Below, piece by piece: positions 7,557 to 16,036 of a stretch of DNA of 64,000 nucleotides; positions within the stretch are counted from its first letter, which is position 1, and each line of letters opens with the position of its first letter. The stretch is from Modestobacter sp. L9-4. GTDB taxonomy: Bacteria; Actinomycetota; Actinomycetes; Mycobacteriales; Geodermatophilaceae. The translations under genes and the position numbers were made by a program. The notes beneath the pieces were generated by a model. That model had not been told where the DNA came from and made no database searches. It saw only the letters and a program-made list of their open reading frames with translations. The stretch lies in NCBI RefSeq assembly GCF_019112525.1, contig NZ_CP077800.1, positions 992,001 to 1,056,000 on the forward strand, in the 5' to 3' direction.

Positions 7557-7790
7557 TCAGCCCGCGCGGCGGGCCGGGGAGCCGGCGTACCGCGGCCTGA
7601 TCACCGTGTTGAGGTGCCGGCCGATGCTGTCGGCCTCCAGGAGGGCGAGCGCTTCCTCGGGCGGGACACCCGGGTAGCGGTAGACGCCCCCGCTCACGAA
7701 CCCGATCTCCAGCACGTGCTCGTCGAGGTCGTAACCCACCCAGCGCACGCTCGAGGACCGCACCCCGGCCCGCTGCGTCGCCATGTGCAC
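7557..7790 (-). CDS. KTSC domain protein
   Basis: 77-residue protein with the KTSC fold signature: SSSVRWVGYDLDEHVLEIGF, then SGGVYRYPGVPPEEALALLEADSIGRHLN. KTSC domains are small and found alone or fused to nucleic-acid enzymes; their function is unknown. The start is either GTG at 7790 or ATG at 7784. It is divergent from the helicase gene lhr, with an unusually A+T-rich palindromic patch in between. Confidence 0.75.
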   Translation of the reverse strand: MHMATQRAGVRSSSVRWVGYDLDEHVLEIGFVSGGVYRYPGVPPEEALALLEADSIGRHLNTVIRPRYAGSPARRAG

Positions 7791-7815
7791 TACAACGTCG
7801 TAATTACACCGGTGT
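7791..7815. promoter_or_regulatory. A+T-rich palindrome cluster between the KTSC gene and lhr
   Basis: Three palindromes abut: near-perfect TACAACGTCGTA (7791-7802), GTAATTAC (7800-7807) and ACACCGGTGT (7806-7815). The patch stands out in very GC-rich DNA and overlaps the expected promoter of the minus-strand KTSC gene. An operator role is inferred only. Confidence 0.35.
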
Positions 7816-7950
7816 CATCCCGCTCAGGTGATCAACATCCCCATGTCGACCTGTCGACACGGCGACTCCCGGCGTTCCTCCGGGCGGGTGACCGTCCGGC
7901 TGACCACGGCGGACTGTCGTACCCGCGTGGACACTGAGGACGTGTCGACC

Positions 7951-10900
7951 ATGCCGTCCGCCCCCACGCCTGCGATGGAGCGCTTCTCCTCGGCCACGCA
8001 GGCCTGGTTCACCGGCGCGTTCGAGCACCCCACCGCCGCCCAGGAGGGCGCCTGGACGGCGATCAGCAGCGGCCGGCACGCGCTCGTCGTCGCCCCCACC
8101 GGCTCGGGCAAGACGCTGGCCGCCTTCCTCTGGTCGCTGGACCGGCTGGCCGCCGCTCCCCCGCCGGAGGACCCGCTGCGCCGCTGCCGGGTCCTCTACG
8201 TCTCCCCGCTCAAGGCACTGGCCGTCGACGTCGAGCGCAACCTGCGGGCGCCGCTGACCGGCATCGGCCAGGCCGCCGCCCGCCTCGGGCTGGAGCGGCC
8301 GGAGATCACCGTCGGCATCCGCTCCGGCGACACCCCCGCCGACGAGCGCCGACTGTTCACCAAGCGCCCACCGGACATCCTCATCACCACCCCCGAGTCG
8401 CTGTTCCTGCTGCTGACCAGCCAGGCCCGGGAGTCGCTGCGCGGCGTCGAGACGGTGATCCTCGACGAGGTGCACGCGGTCTGCGGCAGCAAGCGCGGGG
8501 CGCACCTGGCCGTCTCCCTCGACCGGCTCGACGAGCTCCTCGACGCACCGGCCCAGCGGATCGGGCTGTCGGCCACGGTCCGCCCGATCGAGGAGGTCTC
8601 GACCTTCCTGGCCGGCGGCCGCCCGGTGCAGGTCGTGGCGCCGCCGTCGACGAAGCAGTGGGACCTGTCGGTCGTCGTCCCGGTCGAGGACATGTCGCAG
8701 CTGGGGCAGCCCACCGGTGAGCTGTCCGGCTCCGCGGCCGGCAACCAGCCGCGGACGTCGATCTGGCCGGCGGTCGAGGAGCGGGTGCTCGACCTCATCG
8801 AGAGCCACCGCAGCACCATCGTGTTCGCCAACTCCCGCCGGCTGGCCGAGCGGCTGACCAGCCGGCTCAACGAGCTGGCCTACGAGCGGGCCACCGGCGA
8901 GCCGATGCCGCACGGGGCGAACCCGGCCGAGCTGATGGCCCAGGCCGGCACCGGCGTCGGAGCGGGCACCTCGACCGACGTCAAGCCGGTCGCCTCCGCC
9001 CACCACGGTTCGGTCTCCCGCGAGCAGCGGGCGATCGTGGAGGAGGCGCTGAAGTCCGGGCAGCTGCCCGCCGTCGTGGCCACCTCCTCACTGGAGCTGG
9101 GCATCGACATGGGCGCGGTCGACCTGGTCGTGCAGGTCGAGTCCCCGCCCAACGTCGCCGCCGGCCTGCAGCGGGTCGGCCGGGCCGGCCACCAGGTGGG
9201 CGCGGTGAGCGAGGGCGTCATCTTCCCGAAGTTCCGCGGCGACCTGGTGCAGAGCGCCGTGGTCGCCGAGCGGATGCGGGCCGGGGCCATCGAGTCCACC
9301 CGCTACCTGCGCAACCCCCTCGACGTGCTGGCCCAGCAGATCGTCGCGATCGTCTCCGAGAAGCCGCGCACCGTCGACGAGGTGTCCGCGGTGCTGCGCC
9401 GGTCGGCCGCGTTCGCCTCGCTGCCGGACTCCGCGCTGCACGCGGTGCTGGACATGCTGGCCGGCCGCTACCCCTCCGACGCCTTCGCCGAGCTGCGCCC
9501 CCGGCTGACCTGGGACCGCATCACCGACACCCTCACCGCCCGCAACGGGGCCCAGCGGCTGGCGGTCACCAGCGGCGGCACCATCCCCGACCGCGGCCTG
9601 TTCGGCGTCTTCCTGGTCTCCGGTGCCGGGGAGAACGGCGGACGCCGGGTCGGTGAACTCGACGAGGAGATGGTCTACGAGTCCCGGGTCGGTGACGTCT
9701 TCCTCCTGGGCTCCTCGTCCTGGCGGATCGAGGAGATCACCCACGACCGCGTGCTGGTCAGCCCTGCCCCCGGCCAGCCCGGCAAGATGCCGTTCTGGCA
9801 CGGCGACACCCTGGGCCGCCCGCTGGAACTCGGCCGCGCGCTGGGCGCCTTCCTCCGCGAGGTCGGCACGGCCACCCCCGAGGCCGGCATGGAGCGCGCC
9901 CGCGCCGCTGGCCTGGACGCCTGGGGGGCGAGCAACCTCTTCGCCTACCTGGCCGAGCAGAAGGCCGCCACCGGCCACCTGCCCGACGACCGCACGCTGC
10001 TGGTCGAGCGGTTCCGCGACGAGCTCGGCGACTGGCGGCTGGTCGTCCACTCCCCCTTCGGCGCCCAGGTCAACGCCCCGTGGGCACTGGTGCTCGCCGC
10101 CCGGCTGCGCGAGCGGTACGGCGTCGACGTCGCCTCCATGCACGCCGACGACGGCATCGTGCTGCGCCTGCCCGACACCACCGGCGAGCCGCCGGAGGCA
10201 GACCTGGCACTGCTCGACCCCGACGACGTCGAGCGCGAGGTCACCGCCGAGGTCGGCAACTCCGCGCTGTTCGCCAGCCGGTTCCGCGAGTGCGCCGCCC
10301 GCGCGCTGCTGCTCCCCCGCCGCGACCCGCGCCGGCGGACCCCGCTGTGGCAGCAGCGACAGCGGGCCGCCCAGCTGCTGTCGGTGGCGAGCGAGTTCTC
10401 CTCCTTCCCGATCACCCTCGAGGCGGTCCGGGAGGTGCTGCAGGACGTCTACGACGTGCCCGGCCTCGTCGAGCTGATGAGCGACGTGCGCGCCCGCCGT
10501 GTGCGCCTGGTCGACGTGCAGACCCAGAGCGCCTCGCCCTTCGCCCAGTCGCTGCTCTTCGGCTACGTCGGACAGTTCATCTACGAGGGCGACGCCCCGC
10601 TCGCCGAGCGCCGCGCCCAGGCCCTGGCCCTCGACACCGGGCTGCTGGCCGAGCTGCTGGGCCGCTCGGAGCTCCGCGAGCTGCTCGACGGCGACGCGAT
10701 GGCCGAGATCGAGGCCGAGCTGCAGCGGCTGCCGGAGCAGCGGCACCCCCGCGACGTCGACGGCGCCAGCGACCTGCTGCGCGGGGTGGGCGACCTGACC
10801 GTCGCCGAGGCCGCCGCCCGCGGGGTGCCGGCCGCGTGGCTGGAGGAGCTCGTCGTCTCCCGGCGCGCGCTGGTCGTGCGGATCGCCGGTGAGGAGCGGT

Positions 10901-12573
10901 ACGTCGCCATCGAGGACGCCGGCCGGCTCCGCGACGCGCTCGGCACCGCCCTGCCGGTCGGCGTGCCCGAGGCCTTCACCGAACCGGTCGCCGACCCCCT
11001 CGGTGACCTCATCGGCCGCTTCGCGCGCACCCACGGCCCGTTCGCACCCCCCGAGGTCGCCGCCCGGCTCGGGCTGGGCGTCGCGGTCGTGACCGCCACC
11101 GTGCAGCGGCTGGTCGGCACCGGCCGGCTGGTGACGGGTGAGTTCCGGCCCGGCGGCATCGGCCAGGAGTGGTGCGACGCGGAGGTCCTGCGCTCGGTCC
11201 GTCGGCGGTCGCTGTCCAAGCTGCGCCAGGAGGTCGAGCCCGTCCCGATCGACACGCTGGCCCGGTTCACCCCCAGCTGGCAGTCCGTCGGCGGGCGGAT
11301 GCGCGGGGTCGACGGCGTGCTGGCGGTCGTCGAGCAGCTGGCCGGTGCGCTGGTGCCGGCCTCCGCGCTGGAGTCGCTGGTGCTCCCCTCCCGGGTGCAG
11401 GGCTACTCCCCCGCGATGCTCGACGAGCTGACCAGCGCCGGTGAGGTGCTGTGGGCCGGCGCTGGGGGCCTGTCCGGTGGCGACGGCTGGGTGACCCTCG
11501 TGCCGGCCGACCTGGCCCCGTTGCTGCTGCCCGAGCCCCCGGCCGGTGCCGTGCTGGAGGGCGGGGTCGGACAGCAGCTGCTCGACGAGCTCTCCGGCGG
11601 GCAGGCGATGTTCTTCCGTTCGCTGTCCGACCGGGTGGGCGCCACCGACGACCCGGCGCTCGCCGAGGAGATCTGGGACCTCGTGTGGGCCGGGGCGCTC
11701 ACCAACGACACCCTCGCCCCGCTGCGCACCCGGCTGTCCGGGGGCGGGACGCACAAGAAGACGCCGGCCGCGCCGCGCGCCCGGCTCGACCGCAGCCGCT
11801 ACGGCCGCACCCGGCTCGGCCGCCCGGCCATGCCCAGCCGCACCGGCCCGCCGTCGATGGCCGGGCGCTGGTCGCGGCTGCCGGACCTGGAGACCAACAC
11901 CACCAAGCGCACCACCGCCCGCGCCGAGGCGCTGCTGGAGCGGCACGGTGTGCTGACCCGGGGCGCGGTGCAGGCCGAGCAGGTCACCGGCGGCTTCTCC
12001 GCCGTCTACCCGGTGCTGCGGGCCTTCGAGGAGAACGGCCGGGCCCGCCGCGGCTACTTCGTCGAGACCCTGGGCGCGGCCCAGTTCGGCACGCCCGGCT
12101 CGGTCGACCGGCTGCGCAGCTTCGCCAGCCCCGACCGGGTGCCGGCCGGCCCGGTCGTGCTGGCCGCCACCGACCCGGCCAACGTCTACGGCGCGGCCCT
12201 GCCCTGGCCCGAGCGCACCGCCGGCAGCACCGAGGAGGGCGTCGACCTCGGCGAGGGCACCGCGGCTCCGACGGCGAAGAAGACCGGGCACCGGGCCGGG
12301 CGCAAGGCCGGGGCCCTGGTCGTGCTGGTCGACGGCGAGCTGGTGCTCTACGTCGAGCGCGGCGGCAAGACGCTGCTGTCGTGGACCGAGGAGGAGACCG
12401 CGCTCAAGGAGGCGGCCACGGCGCTGTCCAGTGCGGTGGCCTCCGGGGCACTGGGCCGGATCACCGTGCAGAAGGCCGACGGCGCCTCGGTGCACGAGTC
12501 CGGCGCACTGTCCGCCGCCCTCCAGGCGGCCGGGTTCATCGCCACGCCCCAGGGCCTCCGACTCCGCCGCTGA
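7951..12573 (+). CDS. lhr: Large ATP-dependent helicase Lhr
   Basis: 1540-residue superfamily 2 helicase; mycobacterial Lhr is of similar size. N-terminal helicase core motifs in order: Walker A APTGSGKT at residues 49-56, YVSPLKAL, TTPESLFLLL, the DEVH box near residue 171, GLSATVRP, and SSLELGIDMG followed by QRVGRAGHQVG (motifs V/VI). The long remainder matches the Lhr winged-helix and C-terminal domain (WQQRQRAAQLL, GRWSRLPDLE). Lhr is a 3'-5' DNA-repair translocase in mycobacteria. Start options are ATG 7951, GTG 7942 or GTG 7927. Two Nei-type glycosylases lie downstream on the same strand, beyond a convergent pair of genes. Confidence 0.95.
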   Translation: MPSAPTPAMERFSSATQAWFTGAFEHPTAAQEGAWTAISSGRHALVVAPTGSGKTLAAFLWSLDRLAAAPPPEDPLRRCRVLYVSPLKALAVDVERNLRAPLTGIGQAAARLGLERPEITVGIRSGDTPADERRLFTKRPPDILITTPESLFLLLTSQARESLRGVETVILDEVHAVCGSKRGAHLAVSLDRLDELLDAPAQRIGLSATVRPIEEVSTFLAGGRPVQVVAPPSTKQWDLSVVVPVEDMSQLGQPTGELSGSAAGNQPRTSIWPAVEERVLDLIESHRSTIVFANSRRLAERLTSRLNELAYERATGEPMPHGANPAELMAQAGTGVGAGTSTDVKPVASAHHGSVSREQRAIVEEALKSGQLPAVVATSSLELGIDMGAVDLVVQVESPPNVAAGLQRVGRAGHQVGAVSEGVIFPKFRGDLVQSAVVAERMRAGAIESTRYLRNPLDVLAQQIVAIVSEKPRTVDEVSAVLRRSAAFASLPDSALHAVLDMLAGRYPSDAFAELRPRLTWDRITDTLTARNGAQRLAVTSGGTIPDRGLFGVFLVSGAGENGGRRVGELDEEMVYESRVGDVFLLGSSSWRIEEITHDRVLVSPAPGQPGKMPFWHGDTLGRPLELGRALGAFLREVGTATPEAGMERARAAGLDAWGASNLFAYLAEQKAATGHLPDDRTLLVERFRDELGDWRLVVHSPFGAQVNAPWALVLAARLRERYGVDVASMHADDGIVLRLPDTTGEPPEADLALLDPDDVEREVTAEVGNSALFASRFRECAARALLLPRRDPRRRTPLWQQRQRAAQLLSVASEFSSFPITLEAVREVLQDVYDVPGLVELMSDVRARRVRLVDVQTQSASPFAQSLLFGYVGQFIYEGDAPLAERRAQALALDTGLLAELLGRSELRELLDGDAMAEIEAELQRLPEQRHPRDVDGASDLLRGVGDLTVAEAAARGVPAAWLEELVVSRRALVVRIAGEERYVAIEDAGRLRDALGTALPVGVPEAFTEPVADPLGDLIGRFARTHGPFAPPEVAARLGLGVAVVTATVQRLVGTGRLVTGEFRPGGIGQEWCDAEVLRSVRRRSLSKLRQEVEPVPIDTLARFTPSWQSVGGRMRGVDGVLAVVEQLAGALVPASALESLVLPSRVQGYSPAMLDELTSAGEVLWAGAGGLSGGDGWVTLVPADLAPLLLPEPPAGAVLEGGVGQQLLDELSGGQAMFFRSLSDRVGATDDPALAEEIWDLVWAGALTNDTLAPLRTRLSGGGTHKKTPAAPRARLDRSRYGRTRLGRPAMPSRTGPPSMAGRWSRLPDLETNTTKRTTARAEALLERHGVLTRGAVQAEQVTGGFSAVYPVLRAFEENGRARRGYFVETLGAAQFGTPGSVDRLRSFASPDRVPAGPVVLAATDPANVYGAALPWPERTAGSTEEGVDLGEGTAAPTAKKTGHRAGRKAGALVVLVDGELVLYVERGGKTLLSWTEEETALKEAATALSSAVASGALGRITVQKADGASVHESGALSAALQAAGFIATPQGLRLRR

Positions 12574-12650
12574 GCCGCCGGCCGGGCGACCGACGTCGAA
12601 CACGTCCCCGCCCGGTCAGCGGCCCGTCGTGCGCTGGCGGCGGGCAGGCG

Positions 12651-13313
12651 TCAGCGGCGGCGGGTGCCCTGCAGCCAGGGGCCCAGCCAGCGGCTGACCC
12701 GCGGCATGAGCAGCCGCAGCGACGTCACCACGTAGAGCGCCGACAGCAGCAGCCGCGCCGGCCACGGCCAGCCGCCCACGAACGGCACCGCGACCAGCTG
12801 GAAGCTCGACGTCAGCACGAGGACGACGGCGACGGTCAGCGCCCAGCTGCGCCAGGCCGGGCCCGGGCGGGCCGGCACCGCGAAGAACGTCTCGAGGCCG
12901 ACGGCGCGGGCGGTGCGCTCCTGCTCGACCAGCCGGCTGACCCGCTCCAGCGCAGCCCGGCGCTCCGGCGACCGCTCCCAGACCGCGAGCGCGGCGTCGT
13001 CGCTGAACCGGTAGACGAGGTGGTACTCGTCGCTGGCCGGACCCGGCCGGAGCAGCGACGACCCGAGCGCACCCGGGAAGCTGCCGACCAGCTCCTGCAC
13101 GTCGGCCGCCCACCGCTCGAACGCCTCGTGCTCCTCGGGCCGCACGACCCGGGCCACGGTCACGGTCACCGGCTCGGGCGCCGGGGTGACCGGCTGCCGG
13201 GCCACCGAGTTCCCGGTCAGTCGAACCGGCAGGCTGCGCAGGCGGGTCGTCACGGTCACGAGGTGCAGAGCGCTGCTGCCGACCGCCCTCTTCCCGTCTG
13301 TCAGCGCGTTCAC
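12651..13313 (-). CDS. Membrane-anchored antibiotic-biosynthesis-monooxygenase-like protein
   Basis: 220 residues as drawn. The N-terminal half is an ABM/dimeric alpha-beta barrel domain (TVTVARVVRPEEHEAFERWA, GALGSSLLRPGPASDEYHLVYRF). The C-terminal half has two hydrophobic helices (WALTVAVVLVLTSSFQLVAV and ARLLLSALYVVTSLRLLM) and a basic end. This layout corresponds to the COG3224 group, whose function is unknown. The GTG at 13313 has GAGGGTG upstream; a GTG at 13205 would give a more family-typical 184 residues. It sits tail-to-tail with lhr and 36 nt behind the APH-like gene, so may be co-transcribed with it. Confidence 0.68.
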   Translation of the reverse strand: MNALTDGKRAVGSSALHLVTVTTRLRSLPVRLTGNSVARQPVTPAPEPVTVTVARVVRPEEHEAFERWAADVQELVGSFPGALGSSLLRPGPASDEYHLVYRFSDDAALAVWERSPERRAALERVSRLVEQERTARAVGLETFFAVPARPGPAWRSWALTVAVVLVLTSSFQLVAVPFVGGWPWPARLLLSALYVVTSLRLLMPRVSRWLGPWLQGTRRR

Positions 13314-13349
13314 AGCGGGGTCACCCTCACGGGCGAGCAGCGGGACCGG

Positions 13350-14147
13350 TCAGGGACCGGCGTCCCAGAGCAGCCGGTGGTACGCCGTCCGCTCCGGGTC
13401 CTCCGCGATGCCGTAGGCGTCGAGGAGCGGGCGCTCCCAGCCGGGGCCGTGGTTCCACTGCGTGCTCCACGTCGCCACGGCCAGGTCCGACCACCGGTCG
13501 GCCAGGCCCAGGGAGCCGAGGTCGACGTGGCCGGCCCACGTGCCGTCCTCGGCGAGGAGAGTGTTGGGCGCGCAGGCATCGCCGTGGCAGACCACCAGCA
13601 GGTCGTCGTCGGGGACGTCGGCCAGCCGGGCGAGCACCTCGGGCACCGACAACCCGGCGTGCTCGGGGTGCCACGACGCCGGGCGGAGGACGGCGGCGCG
13701 CCGGTGCACGTCGGCCACCCGGGTGCGCGCGGACCAGTCGAACGGGCAGTCCGCCACCGGGAGGGCGTCGTGCAGGGCGCGCAGGCCGGTGCCGATCGCC
13801 CGCACCGCGGTCAGTGGATCCGCCGTCCAGCGCGCGTCGACGGCACTGTCGCCGGGCAGCCCCGCGGTGAGCAGCCAGTCGCCGTCCGCGTCGCTGCCGG
13901 CGTCCAGCACCGGCGGCACGGGCGTGAACCGCGCCGCCCACCGCAGCCGCTGCGCCTCGCGGGCGATCGGCAGCCCGCTGCCGGCCGGTGCCCACTTGAG
14001 GAACCGTCGCCCAGCGCCCGACCCCAGCTGCCAGGTGACACCGCCGGCCCAGTTCTGCCAGACCGGCGCTGCCGGGACGCCACCGGCCAGCGCGCGCACC
14101 ACCGGCGGCACCTCGAGGGGCCCGCGCGGCGGTCCGGAGAGCGTCAC
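13350..14147 (-). CDS. APH(3')-like aminoglycoside phosphotransferase family kinase
   Basis: 265-residue kinase-fold enzyme, the size of APH(3') enzymes. The nucleotide-side lysine is in GRRFLKW (about residue 51). The catalytic loop is HGDACAPNTLL (H188, D190, N195). The metal-binding motif VDLGSLGLADRWSDLAV at about residues 208-224 follows the APH(3') pattern (D-x-G-x-x-G-x-A-D-R). Whether it phosphorylates an aminoglycoside or another sugar alcohol cannot be read from sequence; environmental homologues are often silent for resistance. The GTG at 14147 has a weak -10-like CACGAT 6 nt upstream and is divergent from the first nei gene. Confidence 0.85.
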   Translation of the reverse strand: MTLSGPPRGPLEVPPVVRALAGGVPAAPVWQNWAGGVTWQLGSGAGRRFLKWAPAGSGLPIAREAQRLRWAARFTPVPPVLDAGSDADGDWLLTAGLPGDSAVDARWTADPLTAVRAIGTGLRALHDALPVADCPFDWSARTRVADVHRRAAVLRPASWHPEHAGLSVPEVLARLADVPDDDLLVVCHGDACAPNTLLAEDGTWAGHVDLGSLGLADRWSDLAVATWSTQWNHGPGWERPLLDAYGIAEDPERTAYHRLLWDAGP

Positions 14148-14199
14148 CCGGCGATCGTGGCACGGGCGCAGGCGGCACCGGACGGGGACGATGGACGGC

Positions 14200-15051
14200 G
14201 TGCCCGAGGGAGACACCGTGTGGCTGGCGGCCCAGCGGATGAACACCGCCCTCGCCGGGGCCGTCCTCACCCGGGGCGAGCTGCGCGTCCCCCGGCTCGC
14301 CGCGATCGACCTGACCGGCGCCACCGTCACCGAGGTGGTGCCGCGCGGCAAGCACATGCTCACCCGGCTCGCCGACGGCCGGACCCTGCACACCCACTAC
14401 CGGATGGACGGCAGCTGGCACATCCAGCGCCCCGGCGCCCGGTGGCGCGGCGGGCCGGCCCACGAGGTCCGGGCGGTGCTGGTCACCGAGGAGTGGGAGT
14501 GCGTCGGCTACCGGCTGCACGACATGGCGCTGGTGCCCACCGCCCGCGAGGACGACGTGGTCGGCCACCTCGGACCCGACGTCCTCGGTCCCGACTGGGA
14601 CGTCGAGGAGGCGCTGCGCCGGCTGCGGGCGCACCCCGACGAGCAGATCGGCGTCGCGATCCTGGACCAGCGCAACCTGGCCGGCCCGGGCAACCTCTAC
14701 AAGACCGAGGCCCTGTTCCTCACCGGGGTGAACCCGTGGGCCCGGGTCGCCGACGTCCCGGACCTGCGCGCGCTGGTCGAGCGGGCCCGCACGCTGATGC
14801 TGGCCAACCGCGACCGCCCGGCGCAGAGCACCACCGGGATCACCCGCCGCGGCTGGGACCACTGGGTCGCCGGCCGGAAGGGCCGACCGTGCCGACGCTG
14901 CCGGACACCGATCGCGCTGGGCGACCAGGGCCCGGACCTGCAGGAGCGGGTCACCTGGTGGTGCCCCACCTGCCAGGCGACGCCGCTGCCGGTCGACCCG
15001 CGGGCCCGCACCGGCCTGCCCGGCACCGAGCCCCGTCGCGCCTCCTACTGA
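14200..15051 (+). CDS. Fpg/Nei family DNA glycosylase, copy 1
   Basis: 283-residue bifunctional base-excision glycosylase/AP lyase. The start must be GTG 14200, because the catalytic residues are the N-terminal Pro2 and Glu3 (PEGDTVWLA), exposed after methionine removal. Lys51 in PRGKHML is the conserved beta-hairpin lysine. NLAGPGNLYK is the helix-two-turn-helix region, and the C-terminal zinc finger has CRRC and CPTC pairs. PEGDTV places it in the Nei rather than the Fpg (PELPEVE) branch. It is divergent from the APH-like gene with 52 nt between starts, and is followed after 34 nt by a close paralogue. Confidence 0.9.
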   Translation: MPEGDTVWLAAQRMNTALAGAVLTRGELRVPRLAAIDLTGATVTEVVPRGKHMLTRLADGRTLHTHYRMDGSWHIQRPGARWRGGPAHEVRAVLVTEEWECVGYRLHDMALVPTAREDDVVGHLGPDVLGPDWDVEEALRRLRAHPDEQIGVAILDQRNLAGPGNLYKTEALFLTGVNPWARVADVPDLRALVERARTLMLANRDRPAQSTTGITRRGWDHWVAGRKGRPCRRCRTPIALGDQGPDLQERVTWWCPTCQATPLPVDPRARTGLPGTEPRRASY

Positions 15052-15085
15052 GGCGCGGACCCCGGCGGCCGGGGATCATGGGGGG

Positions 15086-15937
15086 ATGCCCGAAGGAGAC
15101 ACCGTCTGGTTGGCCGCCAACCGGATGAACACCGCACTCGCCGGTGCCACGCTCACCAAGGGCGAGCTGCGGGTGCCCCAGCTGGCCACGGTCGACCTCG
15201 CCGGCGCGACGGTCACCGAGGTCGTCCCCCGCGGCAAGCACATGCTGACCCGCTTCGCCGACGGCCGCACGCTGCGCACGCACTACCGGATGGACGGCAG
15301 CTGGCACATCTACCGCAAGGGCACCCCGTGGAAGGGCGGGCCGGCGCACAGCATCCGGGCTGTCCTGTCCACCGACGCGTGGGACTGCGTCGGGTACCGG
15401 CTGCACGACATGACGATCGTCCCGACCAGTGCCGAGGGTGACCTGGTGGGCCACCTCGGCCCCGACGTGCTCGGCCCGGACTGGGACCTCGACGAGGCGC
15501 TGCGCCGGCTGCGGTCGCACCCCGACGAGCAGATCGGCGTCGCCATCCTGGACCAGCGGAACCTGGCCGGCATCGGCAACCTCTACAAGGTCGAGACGCT
15601 GTTCATGACCCGCACCCACCCCTGGACCCGGGTCGCCGACGTCCCCGACCTGCCGGGCCTGGTCACCCGCGCCCGCACCCTGATGCAGGCCAACCGCGAC
15701 CACCCCGAGCAGAGCACCACCGGCTCGATGCGGCGCGGGGAGGACCACTGGGTGTTCGGCCGCAGGGGCCGACCGTGCCGCCGTTGCCGCACGACGATCC
15801 TGCTGGGAGACCAGGGGCCGGACACCCAGGAGCGGGTGACCTACTGGTGCCCGCAGTGCCAGGCCGCGCGCAGCCCGATCGACCCGCTCGCGCGCACCGG
15901 CGAGCCCGGCCACCCGGCGTCCATCGCCGCCACCTGA
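15086..15937 (+). CDS. Fpg/Nei family DNA glycosylase, copy 2
   Basis: 283 residues, exactly the length of copy 1, with about 51 of the first 60 residues identical. Pro2, Glu3, Lys51, the NLAGIGNLYK region and the paired-cysteine zinc finger (CRRC, CPQC) are all intact, so both copies should be active. It starts 34 nt after copy 1 stops and may be co-transcribed, although GATCAT 6 nt before the ATG could be a leaderless -10. Nei-type enzymes remove oxidised pyrimidines. In M. tuberculosis lhr and a nei gene are neighbours, so this is the same neighbourhood with the glycosylase duplicated. Confidence 0.9.
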   Translation: MPEGDTVWLAANRMNTALAGATLTKGELRVPQLATVDLAGATVTEVVPRGKHMLTRFADGRTLRTHYRMDGSWHIYRKGTPWKGGPAHSIRAVLSTDAWDCVGYRLHDMTIVPTSAEGDLVGHLGPDVLGPDWDLDEALRRLRSHPDEQIGVAILDQRNLAGIGNLYKVETLFMTRTHPWTRVADVPDLPGLVTRARTLMQANRDHPEQSTTGSMRRGEDHWVFGRRGRPCRRCRTTILLGDQGPDTQERVTYWCPQCQAARSPIDPLARTGEPGHPASIAAT

Positions 15938-15958
15938 CCCACCACCGCCGGACACGAC

Positions 15959-15992
15959 GGAGCCCCGCCGTCCACCAGGACGACGGGGCTCC
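15959..15992. terminator. Bidirectional hairpin between nei copy 2 and pspA
   Basis: 15-bp stem with one mismatch (15959-15973 and 15978-15992) and a 4-nt loop, between convergent genes that end at 15937 and 16037. Confidence 0.7.
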
Positions 15993-16036
15993 GGCTCCAG
16001 CTCGCCCCGAGAGGGTGGGCCGGTCGATCAGGTCGT

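Noticed and set aside
7914-7936. RecA-NDp promoter before lhr
   Set aside because: TGTCGTAC followed 8 nt later by ACACTG keeps only the TGTC part of the motif; too weak beside the recA element.
9088-12603. 1171-codon open frame on the minus strand opposite lhr
   Set aside because: Low-complexity Gly/Arg/Ala/Gln product complementary to a well-conserved helicase; a shadow caused by high third-position GC.
11451-15128. 1225-codon plus-strand open frame spanning lhr, an opposite-strand gene and nei
   Set aside because: Arg/Pro/Gly-rich and out of frame with three clear genes; not coding.
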